From: Amblyornis subalaris
Lineage: Eukaryota > Chordata > Aves > Passeriformes > Ptilonorhynchidae
DNA length: 64,000 nucleotides
Assembly: GCA_018881555.1 (NCBI GenBank)
Contig: JACAXG010000121.1
Span: 1,797,858 to 1,861,857, forward strand
Reading direction: 5' to 3'
The notes beneath the pieces were generated by a model. The model had not been told where the DNA came from. It saw only the letters and a program-made list of their open reading frames with translations, and did no database searches. The position numbers and the translations under genes were made by a program. This document shows, piece after piece, positions 43,723 through 57,600 of this stretch. Every line of letters starts with the position of its first letter. The stretch's first letter is position 1.

Positions 43723-46141
43723 GAGAAAATTCAGAAATGCAGGAGAACCTTGCTTTCCTCCTTGGCTTTGCTGCAGGGACAACAGGAACCCACCTTGGGA
43801 GGGAGGGTTAGAAGAGAAAAAAAGGTTTTAATCTNTAGGGGCTGGTGGCATGGAGAGCTGGTCTGGAGACAGGAGCTATTTAAGGCACTATTAATTGCCA
43901 GATTCTTCAAGGGGAAACTAAATCAGAGAACAGACAGAATCATTTAATCTGTCACTGGGGGATTTGATTAGTTCTGACCAAACCTTGTGTGGTGAAACGG
44001 TGATAATCAATAATAAGATAATTACAAACCCCCACTGCTTTCATTCACATCCTTTTTTGCTTGGCTTCTCTAAAGTCAGGAGATAAATTTAAGTTTACCT
44101 TTTCATTTCCCTCCTTCTTTTTGAAACTACAGCCCTGTTAAAACACCAAGTGTGCTTGCTATCAATGGGGTTATCATGTGCAATCCAGTCAGGATCAGNG
44201 GGCAAGGCTGAGCCAAGTTATTATTTGAATTTCATCTGTCTTGTGTCAAAAGCAAGAGGAGAAAAATGGTAGTTTTTGGAAAGGTAGATGATTCACTATT
44301 GGTTTCACCTGTTTGTCCCTATTCCTGTCCATATCACAGCACGANTTTTCCATTCCCACGCAAATCTCTGGTTTGATTTTCCTTATCTGGTTGATGCTCC
44401 TGGGCTTTGTTCATGCTATTTAAGCTGCTGTATTCCTCTCTTCCTGCTCACATTTTCCAGTGCAGTGTGTTCTGCGTTTATNTTCTGCTACATAGCCTGA
44501 GTTTTTCTTAAATATTCAGCAGCCTGGGAGCCTTTTTCCCTTGTGCTGAGATCCAGGTGAGGTGAGGACATCCCCAGCTTGGCAATTAATCGCCAGCANT
44601 GGGAGGGCTAAAGGGCACAGCTGCTCGCAGGCAGCCACCCGAACCCCTCAGCAAACCGTGCAGGACCCGCCACGTGGGGCTCCATCAACCCCCCCAGGGC
44701 AGGTCAGGGTCGTATCCCATCCCTCGTGCCGGGAATGTGGGGCCCTGGGGCCGGGCACGGAGCTTCCTGCTGGAACCCGAGCACTGGCAGCCCCTGAGCG
44801 TGCAGCTCCAGTGCCTGTGGCAAATGTGAGCTCAGCAAAATTGTTTTATTCTCCCCTGCCACCAGCAAATTCTGTCTGCTCCTCAGNCGCGGTTGTAATC
44901 TCAGATTAGGTTTCAAACCGTGGGTTTTTCTTCCGGTTTTTGGGAGACTCNCTGCGACCCCGGAGCGTGTTTTTTCCATCTGCTCACTGTGAATTATCTC
45001 GGAGTCCCTGCTTCTCCCAGACAAGGCAAAATGGTACCTAACAGAGTGTGTTCGCCTGCAAAACTCCCCGGGCGTGTGCCATCTGCTTGGGAGGGCCTGA
45101 AGCCGCGAGGATAACGGCAGCAGCTTTGAAGCCAAAGGCTGAGGTGGCCCCGCAGAGCTCTGGGTGCAGCGTCGGGAATTCAGCTCTGGATTCAGTGCTG
45201 CCTCCCGAGGCCACGCGTGTTGCGGTGGTGCAAAAGCGATTCGCCAGTGTAGGTCNGTTCCGTGTGGGTTTATCTATCGGAAGTTCTGGCTGGAAGGGTT
45301 GCTCGTGCGGGAGTCAGGGTTCCGGTCTGGGAGCTACGAGGTGTGACGGCACAGAGCCTTCAGCTGCTGCTTCCGTGGGAAGAGGAGTTTGATGGGAGGA
45401 AATGCTTGTCCTACACGGACGATTGGAGAGGATATTCTCAGTTTGCTCTACTTCAAGGAGAAGTGGTGCAGTGTCAGGTTTTTTTTGGATGTGGCTGTCA
45501 GCGTAGAGCTCTGAGACAAGTGTCTGCAAACCTAAGTGAGCGACACNACAGCATTGCCCACGTTTGCTTCTGCTCCTCCTTTAGACCTGGAATTTGCGTC
45601 TGCTGGGGTTTTCTTGTGTGCAGGTGCTGTTANTGTGGCTGAACTGAGCCTGGCTCCTTCCTCACCCCCCCCGGAAATGGTCCCTCATGTGTTCAGCTCA
45701 GTCTGCACCGAGTTCCACCTCTCCGGGACTGGCATGCCAGTCAGTAGGTTTAAGTAATAGCACACTGTGCTGCAATCTGCTGCATAATTATACACTTAAT
45801 TAGAGTCACAGTTTGCTACCTCTGTCACACTGTGACAGGGCTCGCTGCTCTTCAGGGAGGGGGAAAAAAATTCTGCTGGTTATAGCTCAGAAAAGCATCA
45901 TAACTGTTGATTTTTCTCGTTTGAGTTCCTTTTAGAAGAACCTGCAGAACAGATTAGAGCTCAAGTAGTTACTGTTTATTAAACGGTGGTGGTGAACGCC
46001 CCCCCAGTTAAAATAGGCCTTTGGGCATGCAGGGAAAAAGCCCCGAGAACAAGGTGATGATGGCAAACACTCAGCGCTGGGGGACAAGCACAGGGGAAAT
46101 GCCAGTGTGTGAGTTCTGAGGCAGCTGTGAATGTGAGACCA

Positions 46142-46474
46142 TCACAGAATGGGCTGGGTTGGAAGAACCTTAAAGATCAGCCAGTCCCACCCCTGCCACG
46201 GGCAGGGACACCTCCCACTAGCCCAGGGTGCTCAGAGCCCCATCCAACCTGGCCTTGGACACTTCCAGGGATGGGGCAGCCACAGCTTCTCTGGGCACCC
46301 TGTGCCAGGGCCTCACCACCCTCACAGGGAAGGATTTCTTCCCAATATCCCATCTAACCCTGCTCTGTCAGTGTGCAGCCATTCCCCCTTGTCCTGGTAC
46401 TCCATCCCTTGTCAAGAGTCTCTCTCCATCTTTCCTGTAGCTCCCTTCAGGCACTGGGAGGCTGCAATTCCATC
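46142..46474 (-). mobile_element. CR1 copy, 3' 330 bp
   Basis: CR1 3' region from ATCACAGAATGGGCTGGGTT to CCCTTCAGGCACTGGGAGGC, well preserved. Confidence 0.95.
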
Positions 46475-46681
46475 AATAACTCATCTCATGGGATGAATCA
46501 CCCCCTACTTCACCCAGGGCAAATATTGTTATTCTACAACATATCTCACTTCAAAGGATCTTCCTTATACATGTTAAATCTGCCTGTGATGGGTACTGCT
46601 CGTGTGTGCAAGCAAACATGAAAAAGCCTTAATTTACCATTATTCCNTTAAAACAATAGGATGTTTTGGAATGGAGGTATT

Positions 46682-46797
46682 GATGGGGCTCTGAGCAACC
46701 TGGGCTAGTGGAAGGTGTCCCTGCCTGTGGCAGGGGTTTGGAATGGGAGGATCTTTCAGGTCCCTTTCCACCCCAGCAATTCTATGATTCTGTGATT
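46682..46797 (+). mobile_element. CR1 fragment, 3' end, inverted to its neighbour
   Basis: GATGGGGCTCTGAGCAACCT to AGCAATTCTATGATTCTGTG. It lies 208 bases from the preceding CR1 copy, in the opposite orientation. Confidence 0.93.
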
Positions 46798-49700
46798 TTT
46801 GTCATTTGATCCTTCTCAGGGAAATCCTTCCATCCTTCTCTGTGAAATGAGATGGAAAAACGGGCATAAAAATTTTCTTTTTTGTCTGTTCTTCTGCTTC
46901 CTTTCTGGATAGAAACCTGAAAGTGTCTGCCTGCTTGCAGCCTGCCCAGATGGGCTGTTTGCCCAGGCACGACCCTGCCATGTGTGGGATTTCAGGGGCT
47001 GTGTCAGATTGTCCAGGGTTTGAAACGTTCACAAACACAAGCCAAGGTTTCTCTCTGCGAGGGAAGGATCCTTCCCAGCATCTTGCTGGTGCAGCCCCGG
47101 CAGATTGCATGGGCACAGGCCCTGCTGCGAGGCTGTGAGGTTGATTATTGTGCATTTCACTGAGCAGTGCCAGCGTTTAAAGCCTGTGCTGTTCACCAGG
47201 GAAGGGATTGTCCCTCTGCACCCTGCGCTGGTGAGGCCACACCTTGAGGGCTGAACCCCCCACTTCGAGAAATGTCCCTTCTGTTCACACTTTCCCAGAT
47301 TCTTTGCTTGATAACCCCATCCACCAGATTGCTGGTTGCTCTCTCCCTCCTCCATCCTCCTTAAAGCCCTCCCATCAGCTGGGACAGTTCATTGGAAAAG
47401 ATTCTTTTCCCCACTTTCTCAGATGATTCTTGTTCCCTCCCAGCTGTTCCTGATCTTCAGGGAGGGATCCCATGGCCATGGGAGCCAAAACCTTGTTGCC
47501 AACACTCCCTGCACAAACAGCTCTGACCTGCAGGATCCCTCTGCTCCTCCTCCAGCCCTTCCGTGACACTGGCAGGATCGAGGGGAACATTGCTGATGGA
47601 ATGTCACACAAATACTGCCCCATTAGGGAGAACCATGTTAATCTATGTTGTATGTTAAATAAAGACTTCACTTGCTTCCTACTGTTCCAGGACTTCAGGG
47701 TTCTGATTGTCAGAAACTTCCCTAAATTTTCAATCCCCATCTTTCCTTGGGGAGTGTGGATAAACAGGACCACATGTTCCTGGGTCAGGATTGTCTTTTA
47801 GCTCAGAGGTTTCTCCCCTTTGTATTTTTCCCTCCTGGGAAACTAAAGAAACAATTGTATCCCCTTTTCAGCATCATTTTCTTCGGCAAAATACAGTAAA
47901 TTTTTGATGGTGCTTGTTTTAGTTTCTTTTCATCCAAAGGGTTTTCTTAACTGCCTTCAGTCTTGTCCTATTGATCTCTTGTAACCATCCTGTAATCAAG
48001 CAGTAAATGGAGTCTTCATTTTTTTTCAGTCTGAACACATCACAGAGAGGAGGAATCCTTATTGATCTCTGAACACACTCTGTTTTCCTTAGCTCATTTC
48101 ACGTAATTTCTATAATTCTGGTCCTTTAGTTCGCCCAAAATTTGACTGATTTCCCCATCTTTCTGAAGAAAGATTTAACACACCAGTGATATGGCTCCTC
48201 ACTGCCACAGCCACACAGGCAGTGTTCTAGAAAGGGATGGTTTATGGTGCCCACTCCGGATATTTTTGGCAATGAGAAAAGAAAAACAAAGCAAACCACA
48301 AAGCAGCCAGATCTCCTTGTCCTCTCCACTTAAAGTAGCAATGCTTTATGCAAGACGCTGCCTGTGGAAAAACAAACCACCCTGAAAACGCGCGACTGCT
48401 GAAAGAATGAAAAGGGCAGGGAAAAGCTTGTATTTATTTGAGGTGGGAATGTTGTGTGGTCACCAGCTTTGACAATAAGGTTATGGGGACAGGGAGGTTC
48501 AGGAATGTACAAATCAGCATCTACCTGAGCCACTTTTGGAGTTCAAGCAGGGTTTGTTTCCAGGTGAATGAAATGCCTCTCGAGCCCACAGACAAGGACA
48601 CTGCACTCAGCTGTCAATAGTGCTGAGAAACCTTAGAAGGAATTATTGATTTTTGCGAAATTTGCTTCCTCTCAGTCCCAAACTTGAAGTCCTCTGGCTC
48701 CTGCAGCCCATGGCTGTAGGGCAAACTTTGTGGCTCATCTCAAGAGCAAAGGCAAAAGTTTTCCCGATCACCTTCTCCGCAGCAGGAGCCTTGGGAGGTT
48801 TGGGGTGAGCAAAACGTGTGCTCTGCTTGGGCTGGGTGGGGCTCAGGACTGTGAGAAGCTGCTGCTCTCGGGTGGGTGTTGCCCGGCTGCACCAGCANCC
48901 TCAAGCCAGCTCTCCGTGGGGAAAGATTCCATGGGAAAAGAAGGGAAATCCGCTCCTTGGTATGGGGACTCTCACCAGCCCAGTGGTGCAGTCCCCCAGT
49001 GCCCAAAAGGGACACAAAGGCTGNGAGGTCACCAAGTTCGGGTGACTGCAACAGTTCAGCCAGGTTAGCCCAGTGCAGGGGTAGCAAACACAAAGCCAGA
49101 CACTTAAATATTTGCAAGACTTTAGGAAACATTCAGAAAAGAGCTTTTGCTGCTTTGCATCAATGGTGGTTTTGCATTGCCTTAATTCCTGGGTCACCTG
49201 GAGATTTGTCCTTTTCTGCCCTGAGTGGTTCTCTTGTGTTCCTGACAGCTTTAAAATTGATGTTATCATCCACGTGAAACAATAGAGATAAAACCCCTTC
49301 TGCTGTGTTGTATTTCCAGCAGACACCCGGTAAATTGAAGTCCCTCAGCGTGGTTTGTAACAGATTCTGTCCCCTCTTTAGGGGGAGAAGCCCTAACTTC
49401 TGTATGACTGGTCAAAAACCCCAAAATTGTGCTGGTGGCACCAGGCTTGGAGCCAGGAATTGACCTGCTGGGCCTTCCTGTTCCTTCATCATTCCTTGCA
49501 AGAGGAAAAATAGAGGAGAACTCTACCTGTGTCCCTGATTCCTGAACCAGTCACCCCAAGGTCCTGAAGTCTCTCAGACTTCCTGTAGCAATCCAGTTTT
49601 ATGGTGTAAATAATTGCATTTTCTGCTTATAAATGTGCAAAGCCTTTTCTCTCAAGAGTACTACCAGCACTGTACAGCATTTAAAAAAAAAAAAAATCAG

Positions 49701-52222
49701 TTCTGATAATAATTCTCACTGTGGACTTAAAAGTTACAGGAAGCTGTAGCAGTAATGCAGCATCTTGATGTTAAGGGCTGAGAACAACTGGTGGAATTTT
49801 ATCTGGCCTGAAGGGCATGTTAAGAGGTAGCCAGCAGAGGAAATTACATGTGGATATTCACTTTCTCTCTCAGGGATTGGGATCAGGGAGTTTTGATTAT
49901 TTTGGGGTTTTTAACATGTTTAATCTGCAAACCCCAGTGTGCTGTTTTTGGGCAGAAACTTACTTTGGACATATGANGCAGGAGAGGCAGGTTTGAAATT
50001 AGAGAAGATATTACCAAGTTTAGATTTCTGTCCAGGTGTGCAGCTGTGTGCAGCTCTAGTCTGAATCTGCTTGTGTGGGAAGTGAAAAGTTCTGAGCCTG
50101 CACTTTCGGGTCTGTAGTGGTGACTCCTGCATCTCCTCTGATGGGACAGAAGGAAATTTTCGTCGTGGGAGGGGCTCATTGTTGGTAAAACTCCAGGAGG
50201 CAGTGCAATCTCCATCCTTGCAGAGTCTCAAAACCAAGTTTTCATAGGATCCTATCACAGAAGGGACCTTAAATATGATCCAGTGTGAGGTGTGGTCACT
50301 GGGATTGCTGGGGAACAAGGAGCTGGGTCCCCGACAGTGGCATCCCCATCCGTGTGGGAATGGTGCTCGCCCAAAGCTGCTACCAGTCTAAACACAGCCT
50401 GAAGGGATTTCTAGACCACAGTTTAGACACCTTTGGGACCTGCCTTTGGGATCCAGGGAGCAGCAGCTGGAGTTCCTGTGCCACTGAACTTTGCCAGGGC
50501 TCTCCAGCACCCCCCAAGGAAAGCCAGAGCTGAGGGAGAGGAGGAGCTGCCCATCCATCCTTTCCATCGAAGGGATTCTCTTTTCTCTGTGGCTGTTTCT
50601 GNTCCTGTTTGATCACTTTGAGCTCTGCCTGGGCTGCTGCTCGTCCTCAGGTGTGTGAGGGGTGGGCTGGGAATCAGGAGTGCTGAGGTGCTTGTTTCAT
50701 CCAGGAGGCTGAAGGCACCTGGCTGAGCCTCCAGACCAATCTCCTTAGTTCCAGCACTATGGCTCGTGGCAGATGCTGAAGAGAGATGCTTGGTCAAGAA
50801 ATTCTATGTGAGCTTTAGAATTTATCGATGGCANAGTTGCTTTCCTTGTTTGCTTTTCCCAGGCAGAAGTCCCTCTTTTNCCTCCCAGTTTTCCATGAAC
50901 TTTTGTAGCTTTTTTTTTTTCCTTGTTATATTTCCCACATCTCACTTGGACAACTTTAAAATAAAGTGGGATTTCCCCTCCCTCCCCTCCTTAAGCAACC
51001 CTCTAGATGACAAACTAAGCCTGTTACCACACACAAATTAAATTATCCTNTGCTTCAGGAGTCATTCCCACAGCCTGGAAACCAATATCTGCCTGTCTGT
51101 GGGGATTTCACCTTGGCTTTTCCCTGTGGGACCAGGTCTTCCTTGGATCTTTGCAGGTTAAGAAATGCAANTCCCACTTGTTCCTTGCGAGTTTTCTTTA
51201 AAAATGAGAGAGGAAAGCTGCATCACTCACCAGAAAAGGGTTGTTTTCTAAACAGTTGAGCTGCATCTCTTCCCACTTCCTACTTCTGTCTATATTCACC
51301 CCCTGATTAGAGCCAGGAACATGCAGTGAGAGAGGCAGGCAGGGCTTCAGCCCCAAATGTGTCTCCCTCGCTTTCCAAAGTGTTAACAGAGCACTCACAG
51401 CAGGCTCCAAGCGTGGCCATCCTGCTGGAAAAGGCTTTTTTGCTGAATTTCTCCAGCACAGCTCAAACTGCAGGCTCTGTGCTGCTTCCCCTGCTCACCA
51501 GCCCTTGTGGAGCCCCTAGAAACCTTACATATTCCTGAGGAATGTGTGGGCACACACCGGGAGGCGCCTGAGCCCTGGAATTGATCACATCTTATATCCT
51601 GCACAGGCATTCAAGGGTGGATTGTGCAAGGGTTCCTCTCTGTTCATTGCTGTTGAGGGTTTGGGGTTTTTTCCCTCCAGAAGGGACATTTCTAGGCTTT
51701 CCCTCCTCTGGGGAAACTTGCCCTGGCAGAGATTTGTGTCTTTGTGCTGCATTTTGTTGGAATGAGGCAGTGGTGGCACTGCTGGGGAGACCAGGGCAGC
51801 TGCTGGGGCAGGCAGAAATCAGGTGGCACTCGAGTGAGGAGCAGTTCTGNGACATTTTTAGCACAGGTCCTGCTCTGGGGCCGTGTGTTCTGACCTGTTC
51901 GTAGACGTGCTGGCGTGGGAGCTGCCAGGAAAGGAGCTGATGGGGATTTCTGGCGCTGATTTTGCTCAGATGCTGCTCGGTGTCTCACAGAAGCCCCTGG
52001 TACCCCACGTGGGAGCATCAGTGCTCCTGGGGAGTCGTTTTCGTCCCACGGATATGAAAAGTTGTTGGAGCTTGGCTGTAGGTGGTTGGTGCCTCAGGAT
52101 TCTCAGACAAGTGGGAATTTCACACACACTCCTGTTAGGTTTGGGAAATTGGTCTAAATGTGCTAATATAGGCTCAAATATTGCAAAATACAGTTTATAC
52201 TGATATAAAGTGTGGCTGTTGT
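46798..52222. other. No gene seen
   Basis: Unique sequence with short A-runs (for example 49682-49695) and a weak CR1-like trace near 50245-50300. Open frames are short and featureless. Confidence 0.55.
47201..47250 (+). mobile_element. Short CR1 internal fragment
   Basis: CTGCGCTGGTGAGGCCACAC, then CTTGAGG, matches the same CR1 region as the fragment upstream of NDUFA9. Confidence 0.7.
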
Positions 52223-52457
52223 AGGCAGGGACACCTTCCACTGCCCCAGGTTGCTCCAAGCCCTGTCCAACCTGGCCTGGGACACTTCCAGGGATCCAGG
52301 GGCAGCCACAGCTTCTCTGGGCANCCTGTGCCNGGGCCTCCCCACCTTCACAGGGAGGAATTTCTTCCCAATATCCCATCTAGCCCTGCTCTCTGTCAGT
52401 GTGAAGCCATTCCCTTTTCTCCTGTCACCACATGCTCTTGTAAAGAGTCTCTCTCCT
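52223..52457 (-). mobile_element. CR1 copy, 3' region without tail
   Basis: From GGCAGGGACACCTTCCACTG to CTTGTAAAGAGTCTCTCTCC. The terminal CATAGAATC portion is missing. Confidence 0.94.
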
Positions 52458-53512
52458 TAGCAGATTATTATCAAAACAGTAAAAAGCTGAGGAATAGATC
52501 CTTGTATAACAGATAATATGTCTGAAATGGATTTCTTCCCCACCCCTGGAATAAATCTAGCTCTCTAGTGGGATTTAATCTGAAGGTATTCCCCTGTACA
52601 GATCCTTTCTTCTAGGGGACAAGAGCTGCAGGGCCTTGGGGGAGTAAAATTTCATNACAGAGTTCTCATTGTAAATTTTTGGTCTTAAAGTTCTCTGCCT
52701 TGGTTAGAAAAGTTCACTTAAGGTACAAAAATGTCGGCCTGACCTCGGGGTCAAACTTTCATTTTTAATGCACCTGATGGCAGCAAAACTGGCTGTGCCC
52801 TTCTCATCAGCAGCCAAGGCTCAAAACAAGAGTATGGCAGAGCTCAGCTTGTGGGATTTTAATGGGAATGCCTGGCTTGGGCAGGAAAAACCTCTGGCGG
52901 TGTCTGTACAGCACTGGAGCACCAGGGGATGCTGCCTTGAGTAAATGTGATAGGGACTTGTGCTGTCTGCTNACTTTGTTTTTGCAGATGCCATAGNANA
53001 GCACATTGACATGTCTAATGATGGGGGTGAGACACTTGAAATCTCCCTTTATTGAGCTCAGGAACTCATTCATGTGACTGCAGGGAGAGGGAGAAGCTGT
53101 AGGGATGTCCTGTGTGTGAGGGTGGGACTTAATGGCCCCAAATGTCCCCACCACAGGACCTGCCCCAAGGGTACAACCTCATTCCCCTCTCCNGCTCAGC
53201 CTGGCCCTGGCAGTGACCTCCAGGCCCTCTCCAGCTGGATAAAATCATCACACTAAGAAAATATGGAGAGAGAGCAAAGCCATCCGTGTGAAGCTTGGGA
53301 TAGAAATGCAGATTTTTGCAGTAAAACTACTAAATCGTGTCTTCCCACTGAAAACTCAGTGTTTGCACANGCAATTGGAGAGAAGGGGATATTTACTCTA
53401 CCTGATCCCTTTGGTTCCCTGCTGAAGGAGTGGAGAGCTTTGATCTGAAGTTAATAAAAAAGAAGCATAATCTGTTTTACACAGATGTACCCCAGGAGAC
53501 TTTTCAAACAGC

Positions 53513-53577
53513 TTTTTTTTTTTTTTTTTTTTCCTTTAAATTGAGGGCTATGAAGTTGGGCAAAAAAAAAAAAAAAA
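53513..53577. repeat. T20 and A16 inverted homopolymers
   Basis: T20 (53513-53532), 29 bases of unique sequence, then A16 (53562-53577). The two runs can pair as a hairpin in single-stranded form. Confidence 0.9.
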
Positions 53578-54199
53578 CTGGATTGGGAAATTCATGGTGG
53601 AAAATAGGATTTTTGTGGTTAGGGTGGTAAGCGGAGTGGTTGCAGGATTCTAAAAGGTTTATTCCATATGATTTCTACNTGCACCTCTATGTGACCAGTG
53701 AGTTATCCAAGTTGTGTGGAGGGGCTCCTGGAAAATCGTGGAAGTGTTGGCTGCACATCAGGCACAGCTTGGCCTGTCTGAATCTCAAAGACAAACCTCC
53801 AGATGAGGTTTCTGTGACACAGGAGCCCTTGAAACTGACANCTTGTCCCTTGTGTTAGCTCATCCCCACCCCACAGAAGCTCTGCGGGGATCCAGGGCTT
53901 AGGAGGAGAATGTGCCTGCAGCTGCAGAAATGCAGATTAATTGGTTTGTTGCTTTTAAAGTGAATTGGTGTATTCTGTTTTAATAGTTTAAGCTGGATCT
54001 ATATTTAGCACCTNTACTTCTAGAAAAGATTAAAAGGCTTTTGTTCCACTGATCCTTGGGATAATCAGGCTTCAAATTGGAGATCAGGACATGCAGAATG
54101 GGTTAGGGGAGTTAATTATTTAGAAACTGAATGGCTCAGATTTTCTCCTGTCTTTCAAAAGCCTTAAAGCCTAACTGTTTTTCCCAAAATTGTGGATTT

Positions 54200-54670
54200 T
54201 CATAGGATCATAAAATGGCCTGGGTTGGAACGGACCTTAAATATAATCTGATTTCATCCCTCCTGCCATGGACAGGGACACCTTCCACTAGCCCAGGGTG
54301 CTCAGAGCCCCATCCAACCTGGCCTTGGACACTGCCAGGGATGGGGCAGCCACAGCTTCTCTGGGCAACCTGTGCCAGGGCCTGAACACCCTCACAGGGA
54401 AGGATTTCTTCCCTAATATTCAATCTAACCCTTCTCTCTGTCAGTGTGAAGCCATTCCCACTTGTCGTGTCACCCCAGGCCCTTGTAAATAGTCTTTTTT
54501 CCACTATGGATGCATTGTCCCCCAAGTTTTATCTTCAGTATAATCAAGCTCCATTGCCTCAGCTTCTCCTCCCAGGAGAAATTCTCTGGACAATTTTGGT
54601 GCCACTCCATGAACTCATTCCATCTTGCACTGAAGGATCCAGACCTGGAAGCCGTGTTCCAGCTGGAATG
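54200..54670 (-). mobile_element. CR1 copy, 3' ~470 bp, distal part degraded
   Basis: A clear CR1 3' end from TCATAGGATCATAAAATGGC to the CCAGGCCCTTGTAAATAGTC segment (to about 54512). The stretch to about 54670 still shows CR1 pieces (CCAGACCTGGAAGCCGTGTT) but is diverged. Confidence 0.92.
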
Positions 54671-57600
54671 CTGTTTAAAGCAAACAATGATTTTCCTTTA
54701 TCTCCCGACCGTGCTCCTGTCAATCCACCACAGTCCCCTGTCAGTCCTCAGNGTGGTCAGGGGGTTGCTTCCTGCTTGGGCCACTGGTCACTGGTTCCTC
54801 TGGCTCCTTTCCACAGCCAGGCAGCCCTGAGCAGGTGCTTNGTTCAGCTGCGAGAATTTTTTCATTTGTTAATTGAAATTTTTGGAGCTTGCTCCATGCT
54901 CCTCCTCCAGCCTGTCCAGGTCTGTGTTCTGGCCAACTGATACAATAAATATCCGTGGGTATTGCTTCCTGATGAACATCAATTTACTTTTAAAAGATTC
55001 CCTGGAATAGCTGTTTATGCTTTAGGAGTATTTTATGGTTCACCCAAAAGGATGACAATCGTGGCTAAACCATGTTGACTGTTGTTCCTATAGGCCTGTG
55101 TTCAAATAACGAGCCCAGCATCTGTTTTGTGTTTGCCTTAGGTTCTGTCTGGGCTCTCTCTCTAATTTTGTGCTTCTCCCCACGACACCCAGGAGTCCTA
55201 TTCTGTTTCCACCAAGAAAACATGGAGGTTTTACCATAAATGAAAAAAAAAAAAATTAGGTTCTTTTAAGTTTGTGTCTTACTCCTACTGCTTGTGACAT
55301 TAATTAGGCAAAACAGCAAGGAGCTGCTTCTTAGGAATGTACATCTGTGGTTTTTCAGGTAGAAAAAACCCCTGGATAGCGCTGCATGTGTCTCATCATC
55401 GTGGTAAACATTAAAAAGTGCAGGCAATTTATGTTAATGCTGAGTTTTCCTGTCAGCTCAGATGAGCACGTTCTGTACAAAGCCCACATTTCCAGCCCCT
55501 CCTGCCACTACAAAGGAATGTTCCTTCCCTCCTCAGACTTGGTCAAGAAAATGACTTCAGGAATAGAAAGGCATTACATAAGGCTGTGCCCTGGCCATCT
55601 GACAATCTCACATCTTCCCAGCAGGCACAGCACCGACTTTATCCCAGCGCAGTGCTGGGGCTCGTGTGAGTCATCTGATAACCTCCTCATTGTGCACCGA
55701 CCTCAACCTTGGCCCAAAATAAACAGAAACTCAATCCCAACCCTCTCCTTGGTGCTCTCCCCTTGCCCTCGGTGTGTCTGAGGCTCTGGGGAGCGTGGCA
55801 GGCTCGGAGGCTTCGCTTTGTCCCCATCTGGCTGTGCTGAAACAGGAGCTGAGCCTTGGCATGGGTCGTGTTTGTCCTTTAGAGAGCCTCGGGGTCTGGT
55901 CCTGTTCTCAGTGGGCTCGGCACTTGTCCTGCCCCGCTCACTGCAGGGGAATCACCCCTGGCTGGAGCCGAGGAATCCTCTCTGCTGTGGGACCAGGGCT
56001 GTACCTTCCTCTGAAGGCAGGACCTCATTTCAGATATCTCATTTCTTGACTTTCCCTCATTGCATTAATGGATAGGAAAAATCTTGTCAGTTGCATGATA
56101 TTTTCCAATTCTCCCTTCCTGCAAGCCAGATGCAAGTTGGGGGTCTTCAGGAGGAGCATAGGGCATTTGGGGTGGGGAAGAGCAGGAAGGATCAGTGAGG
56201 GGCACTTTTGGGATATTCAAGAATATTGTCACGCATAGATTTACAAGGACAGGTATTTCTACAACCAGAGAGTAATTCTGCAAGTAAGCACAGCCTTGCC
56301 ACCAAACATGCACGTAAGCATGCCCAAATATCCCCAAAGATTTGTGCAGAGCCTGCACCTGTTTGGCTTTAATAACCACCCACGTATCTGGGCAGAGGAA
56401 AGGTGAATCTGACAGAGATTCCTAGGGTGAGTCAAGAAGTTTGGGTGGAAGGCACTCCTGGAACACGGAATCATTGTGTTTGAGAAGACCCTTAAAAAGT
56501 TGGGACTTGCAGACAGCAAACTTTGAGTCCTGAATGTAACAGGGAAAGAAAAGGTGGTTCTGTTCTGAGAAAGAGCCTACTCANTTAATTTGTGCCCAAA
56601 CCACCCCGGAATGAAAGGATTCTTTCATCTGAAGCACTCAGGCTCAACGCACCTTTTGTTTTCCGTGAAGCCTGAGGCATTCACCTCCTGTCACTGCTCT
56701 GCTGAAGTGCTTTACCTCCTTTCTGACTTGATCAGNAGATCTTTGTGCTCAGCAGAATGTTTCCCTTTCGTGTCAGTCAGGCTGGGGAGATGTGTGCACC
56801 TCCTTCCTTTAAAAAAGGATTAATGATTCANAAGTGCATTAACTTTGAATGTCCAGAGCCAGGCCCCTCAGAGAGTGTGATCCTGATTAGTGGGAAGAAC
56901 CCATTTGGAAAATGAGACTTCCTCTTAATGTGTACCAAAAATACACAAACACAGCAGTTCCTTGTGGGAATGGAATAAGGAGCTCACACAGAAGTTGGAG
57001 TTTCTCTGGGAGCAACATTCTTTGTGCCTGGGCTAACAATGTGAACTTGAGGACAAGAGCAGTGCCTCTGTAATAAGCAGGGAAGGGAAAAAAGCAGGTG
57101 GAGATATTGGTTTGCTTCCTGAGAAATGGACGAGATGTTTTGGCAGCCTGTAGTGCTTGGAACTCATTATGGAATTCCCTGGCGTGGTTCTGCTTTTGCA
57201 AGTAATGGCAATCACTTGGGAACAGCACAGAGAGAAATGCACTTCGTGGTCATCCCTAACCTTTTGTTCCTCACCCAATTATGTGAATGGCAATATCGAT
57301 CTGTGCCCCTGACTTCATGAGCAGTGCACCCCCTGATAGGATTTGGGAGCACACAGATGCTGTCCCTCAGAACTGTTTGGGTTTTTGGTAATCTCCCCAC
57401 AAATTCCACCTGTTTTAATACCCTTTGGAGGAGCAGCTGCTGTAGCCTAAATATCTATGAAGTTTCTACTTTAAATTTGACTTTTGGGGACCGAGTAGTC
57501 ACCCCCAGAGTCCTGTGGGTCTCTTGGACCTCAGTTATCCTGATGGCTGCCAGTGAATTTCTGCATGTTTACCCAGGGATGATCAATAGCATTTTGGGCT

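Larger units (their letters stand above)
40991..46141. other. No gene seen; CR1 fragments
   Basis: Unique sequence with CR1 at 42141-42474 and 43649-43722 and a moderately CpG-rich part at about 44600-45370. A 17-bp perfect palindrome lies at 45822-45838. No exon recognised. Confidence 0.55.

Noticed and set aside
50245..50300. A further CR1 copy
   Set aside because: Only about 40 bases (AGAAGGGACCTTAAATATGATCC) resemble the CR1 3' end, too little to call firmly.
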